A stretch of DNA of 7,807 nt, from positions 1 to 7,807 of the forward strand of contig JAGCVR010000124.1 of NCBI GenBank assembly GCA_017962285.1, given 5' to 3'. The stretch is from Muribaculaceae bacterium (GTDB lineage Bacteria > Bacteroidota > Bacteroidia > Bacteroidales > Muribaculaceae). Both the position numbers and the translations under genes were made by a program. Of this stretch, positions 4,996 through 7,807 are shown piece by piece (positions within the stretch are counted from its first letter, which is position 1; the number at the start of each line of letters is the position of its first letter). The notes beneath the pieces were generated by a model that saw only the letters and a list, made by a program, of their open reading frames with translations, did not search any database and was not told the origin of the DNA.

Positions 4996-7807
4996 TGAGC
5001 GGAGAATACTGAGCGCATCGCCCACCGTGTTCACTTCGCTCACGATGAATGAACGGCGATGGTTCTTTTCCCTGATTTTGCACCGCAGCGGATTATCCTG
5101 CAGATAGTGCAGGATTCGTCCAAAAGCTTTCGACTGATAATACGCCACGTTCTCCTCACCCACAAAATACAGGTACATATTCCCCTGCTTGAGCGCGATT
5201 TTCTCTATGCCGAGACTGCGTGCCACCGCGCGCAGTGGCACTATCTGAATGAGTCCGAGTGCCATGGGCGGGATGGCTCCGAAACGGTCGGTCATACGCT
5301 CCTTGAACTGCTCCACCTGCTCAGCGGAGGTCATGCTGTCCAGTTCGCGGTAAAGTGATATCCGCTCATTCTCCTGCGGGACATACTCGGCAGGGAACAT
5401 GAGTTCCAAATCGGTGTCGATAGTGCAGTCGGTAACATATTCCGGCTCATCGCCGCTGAGCTGGTGTTCCTGCTCGCTCATCTGCTCGAATGTGTCGGCA
5501 AACTCCTCGGTTTTCAGCTCAAGAACCGCCTCCTTGAGCACTTTCTGATAAGTCTCATAGCCCAAGTCGGCGATAAAGCCGCTTTGTTCGGCACCAAGCA
5601 GGTTTCCCGCGCCACGGATGTCGAGGTCCTGCATGGCAATGTTGATTCCGCTGCCGAGGTCGCTGAAGCTTTCTATCGCCTGCAAACGTCGCCGGGCCAC
5701 CGGAGTAAGAATCTTTCCCGAGGGCACAAGCATATAGCAGAATGCCTTGCGGTTGCTCCGTCCCACCCTACCTCGCAACTGGTGCAAATCGCTCAAGCCG
5801 TAGTTCTGAGCATTGTTTATTATCATCGTGTTCACGTTGGGCATGTCGATTCCGCTTTCAATTATCGTGGTTGAAAGCAACACGTCGTAGTCGTGGTTCG
5901 AGAACGCAATGATGCGCTGCTCCAGCTCCTCGGGAGGCAGCTGCCCGTGAGCCACCACCACCCGAGCATCGGGGACTACCCTGCTGATCATGTTTTCGAG
6001 TGCGGGCAGCTGATCGATGCGGTGATTGACGAAAAACACCTGTCCGTTACGCGATAGTTCAAAATTAATTGCCTCACTCACCACGTCATCGTTGAGAGTG
6101 GCAAGCGTGGTGAGTATGGGATAACGGTTTGCGGGAGGGGTATTTATCGCACTCAGGTCGCGCGCCCCCATCAGCGAGAACTGCAACGTCCGCGGGATGG
6201 GTGTTGCCGACATGGTGATGGTGTCCACATTTACCTTGAGCTGTTTCAAGCGTTCCTTCACCGCCACGCCGAATTTCTGCTCCTCATCCACCACAAGCAG
6301 TCCCAGATCGTGGAATTTCACACTCTTGCCGATAAGTTTGTGAGTACCTATGATTATATCCACCGCGCCGCTCTCAAGTTCGGCAAGAATACGCTTCACG
6401 TCTTTCGGGCGACGGGCACGGCTCAGATATTCCACTTTCACGGGGAAATCAGCAAGACGTTCGCGGAAAGTGTTGTAGTGCTGGAAAGCAAGCACCGTGG
6501 TCGGCACGAGAACTGCCGTCTGCTTGCCGTCGGTAGCGGCCTTAAAGGCAGCCCTGATGGCAACTTCGGTCTTGCCGAATCCCACGTCGCCGCAAATCAG
6601 GCGGTCCATGGGCTTTTCACGCTCCATGTCGGCTTTCACGGCCTGGGTGGCCTTGAACTGGTCGGGAGTATCCTCGTAGATAAACGAAGCCTCAAGTTCC
6701 TGCTGCAGATAGCCGTCGGGAGAAAATGCAAAACCTTTCTCATCGTTCCGCTGGGCATAGAGTTTTATAAGGTCGCGCGCAATATCCTTTAGTTTGCTCT
6801 TGGTACGGTTCTTAATCTTGCCCCATGCCCCGGACCCAAGCTTGTTCAGGCGTGGCTCCGCACCTTCCTTGCCTCGGTATTTCGCCACTTTGTGAAGCGC
6901 ATGAATAGAGACGAAAATGATGTCGCCATTAAGATAGGTGAGTTTTATCATTTCCTGCATGGTGCCGTTGATGGCAGTTCGCACGAGACCGCCGAACTTG
7001 CCAATTCCATGATCTTCGTGAACGATGTAATCGCCCACTTCAATCTGATTGAGTTCCTTCAGGGAAAGCGCGAGTTTGCCGGAACGGGCATGCTCGCTCT
7101 TGAGAGAATACTTGTGAAAACGGTTGAATATCTGATGGTCGGTGAAGACACAAAGCTTGTTGTCTTCGTCCACAAATCCCTCGTGAAGTGTCTTGAGCAC
7201 TTCGGTGAAAACGATTTTATCGCCACGGTCGGCAAAGATGGCTCGCAGACGTTCTATCTGATGTGCGCTGTCGCTGAGGATGAACAATTCATACCCTTGC
7301 TCCAGGAAGTGAGTGAACGACTGCGATATGAGTTCAAAGTTCTTATGGTACAGACCTTGAGGAGTGCAGTGCAAGGAAATTTTTGCGTCTGACTTTATCG
7401 CGCTCTCTCCACTGCTTATCACCAGACGGCGAAATCCATGCGCCAGGCGGGCGAATTCATCAGCATCCACCACATTGTCAAGAGCCTGCTCATCGGCTTC
7501 CCCAGTGAGCAAAGCACTGTGCGACATTGTTTCGCTCCCCACCTCCTTAACACGGGCACACACCCATTCCAGGTCGCGGCACACAATCATGCAGTCGCCA
7601 CCCACATATTCCAGCAGAGATATACCGCGATTGGATGCACTGTTCGAGTCGTTCAGATGCACAATGCTTATCCGGTCGGTCCGCTCCACGGAAAGCTGGG
7701 TCTCAATGTTGAACGTGCGGATGGAATCTATCTCAACGCCGAAGAAATCCACACGGTAAGGCAGTTCGTTGCTGAACGAGAATACGTCGAGTATTGATCC
7801 GCGCACG
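4972..7807 (-). CDS. mfd: Transcription-repair coupling factor Mfd, N-terminus cut by window edge
   Basis: Mfd removes RNA polymerase stalled at DNA damage by ATP-driven translocation and recruits UvrA, giving priority repair of transcribed strands. The last 944 residues are present; compared with usual lengths near 1,100-1,150, roughly 150-200 are missing. Numbering from the first codon in the window: the end of the UvrB-like module (RGSILDVFSFSNELPYRVDF, 2-21); the CarD-like RNA polymerase interaction domain starting near 253 (VGDYIVHEDHGIGKF); Walker A GDVGFGKT (406-413); Walker B DEEQ (507-510) in the Mfd/RecG-type DEEQKFG; motif III TMSATPIPRTL; the translocation motif TIIESGIDMPNVNTMI; and motif VI QLRGRVGRS (676-684). 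The C-terminal regulatory domain follows, including NERISLYRELDSM and RFGAIPPMALGL. The RNA polymerase interaction domain plus the translocation motif separates it from RecG. No frame break is seen. Its promoter lies outside the window. Confidence 0.96.
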   Translation of the reverse strand, partial: VRGSILDVFSFSNELPYRVDFFGVEIDSIRTFNIETQLSVERTDRISIVHLNDSNSASNRGISLLEYVGGDCMIVCRDLEWVCARVKEVGSETMSHSALLTGEADEQALDNVVDADEFARLAHGFRRLVISSGESAIKSDAKISLHCTPQGLYHKNFELISQSFTHFLEQGYELFILSDSAHQIERLRAIFADRGDKIVFTEVLKTLHEGFVDEDNKLCVFTDHQIFNRFHKYSLKSEHARSGKLALSLKELNQIEVGDYIVHEDHGIGKFGGLVRTAINGTMQEMIKLTYLNGDIIFVSIHALHKVAKYRGKEGAEPRLNKLGSGAWGKIKNRTKSKLKDIARDLIKLYAQRNDEKGFAFSPDGYLQQELEASFIYEDTPDQFKATQAVKADMEREKPMDRLICGDVGFGKTEVAIRAAFKAATDGKQTAVLVPTTVLAFQHYNTFRERLADFPVKVEYLSRARRPKDVKRILAELESGAVDIIIGTHKLIGKSVKFHDLGLLVVDEEQKFGVAVKERLKQLKVNVDTITMSATPIPRTLQFSLMGARDLSAINTPPANRYPILTTLATLNDDVVSEAINFELSRNGQVFFVNHRIDQLPALENMISRVVPDARVVVAHGQLPPEELEQRIIAFSNHDYDVLLSTTIIESGIDMPNVNTMIINNAQNYGLSDLHQLRGRVGRSNRKAFCYMLVPSGKILTPVARRRLQAIESFSDLGSGINIAMQDLDIRGAGNLLGAEQSGFIADLGYETYQKVLKEAVLELKTEEFADTFEQMSEQEHQLSGDEPEYVTDCTIDTDLELMFPAEYVPQENERISLYRELDSMTSAEQVEQFKERMTDRFGAIPPMALGLIQIVPLRAVARSLGIEKIALKQGNMYLYFVGEENVAYYQSKAFGRILHYLQDNPLRCKIREKNHRRSFIVSEVNTVGDALSILRSITRLSAV

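Noticed and set aside
5236..5264. 7-bp inverted repeat TGGCACT/AGTGCCA within mfd
   Set aside because: It is short, has a 15-nt loop and no T run, and sits deep inside a conserved coding region; chance is sufficient.
5059..7797. Several + strand open frames (61-166 codons) inside mfd
   Set aside because: All lie antisense to a continuous 944-codon Mfd frame with every helicase motif intact, and none has recognisable features or its own leader.

Overview
The window is an ordinary stretch of core chromosome from a member of the Bacteroidales. The evidence is the protein signatures (Bacteroidetes-type LptE, FabF, RNase III N-terminus and Mfd motifs), weak or badly spaced Shine-Dalgarno sequences with A-rich leaders instead, and promoter-like elements of the Bacteroidetes TTTG / TAnnTTTG type. 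Balanced to moderately GC-rich coding sequence would suit a gut lineage such as Muribaculaceae, but that family-level guess is inference only. No mobile element, CRISPR array, rRNA or tRNA is visible.

Region 1 (1-2393, + strand) is an envelope-biogenesis gene string. It holds the C-terminal part of a sigma-54-type AAA+ regulator (cut by the window edge), the LPS-transport lipoprotein LptE, an uncharacterised 251-residue protein with a TPR-like C-terminus, and the SecG translocon subunit. Gaps are 32, 17 and 4 nt, so they probably share a transcript. The string ends at a strong intrinsic terminator (2354-2393). A promoter-like sequence inside the end of the third gene could give secG its own transcription.

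Region 2 (2394-4968, + strand) is a fatty-acid synthesis and RNA-processing operon. An AT-rich promoter region is followed by acpP (acyl carrier protein), fabF (3-oxoacyl-ACP synthase II) and rnc (ribonuclease III), with gaps of 55 and 44 nt. AcpP carries the acyl chains that FabF elongates. RNase III cleaves double-stranded RNA and could act on its own message.

Region 3 (4972-7807, - strand) is mfd, the transcription-repair coupling factor. It converges on rnc with only 3 nt between stop codons and lacks its N-terminus, which lies beyond the window.

I found no new gene system. The most interesting signals are RNA-level. A perfect 14-bp hairpin followed by a T run lies within codons 9-22 of rnc, where it looks like both an RNase III substrate and an intrinsic terminator. 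Inverted repeats can pair with the rnc start codon. An 8-bp hairpin sits exactly at the convergent rnc/mfd junction. RNase III also carries Asn where the enterobacterial enzyme has a metal-binding Asp.
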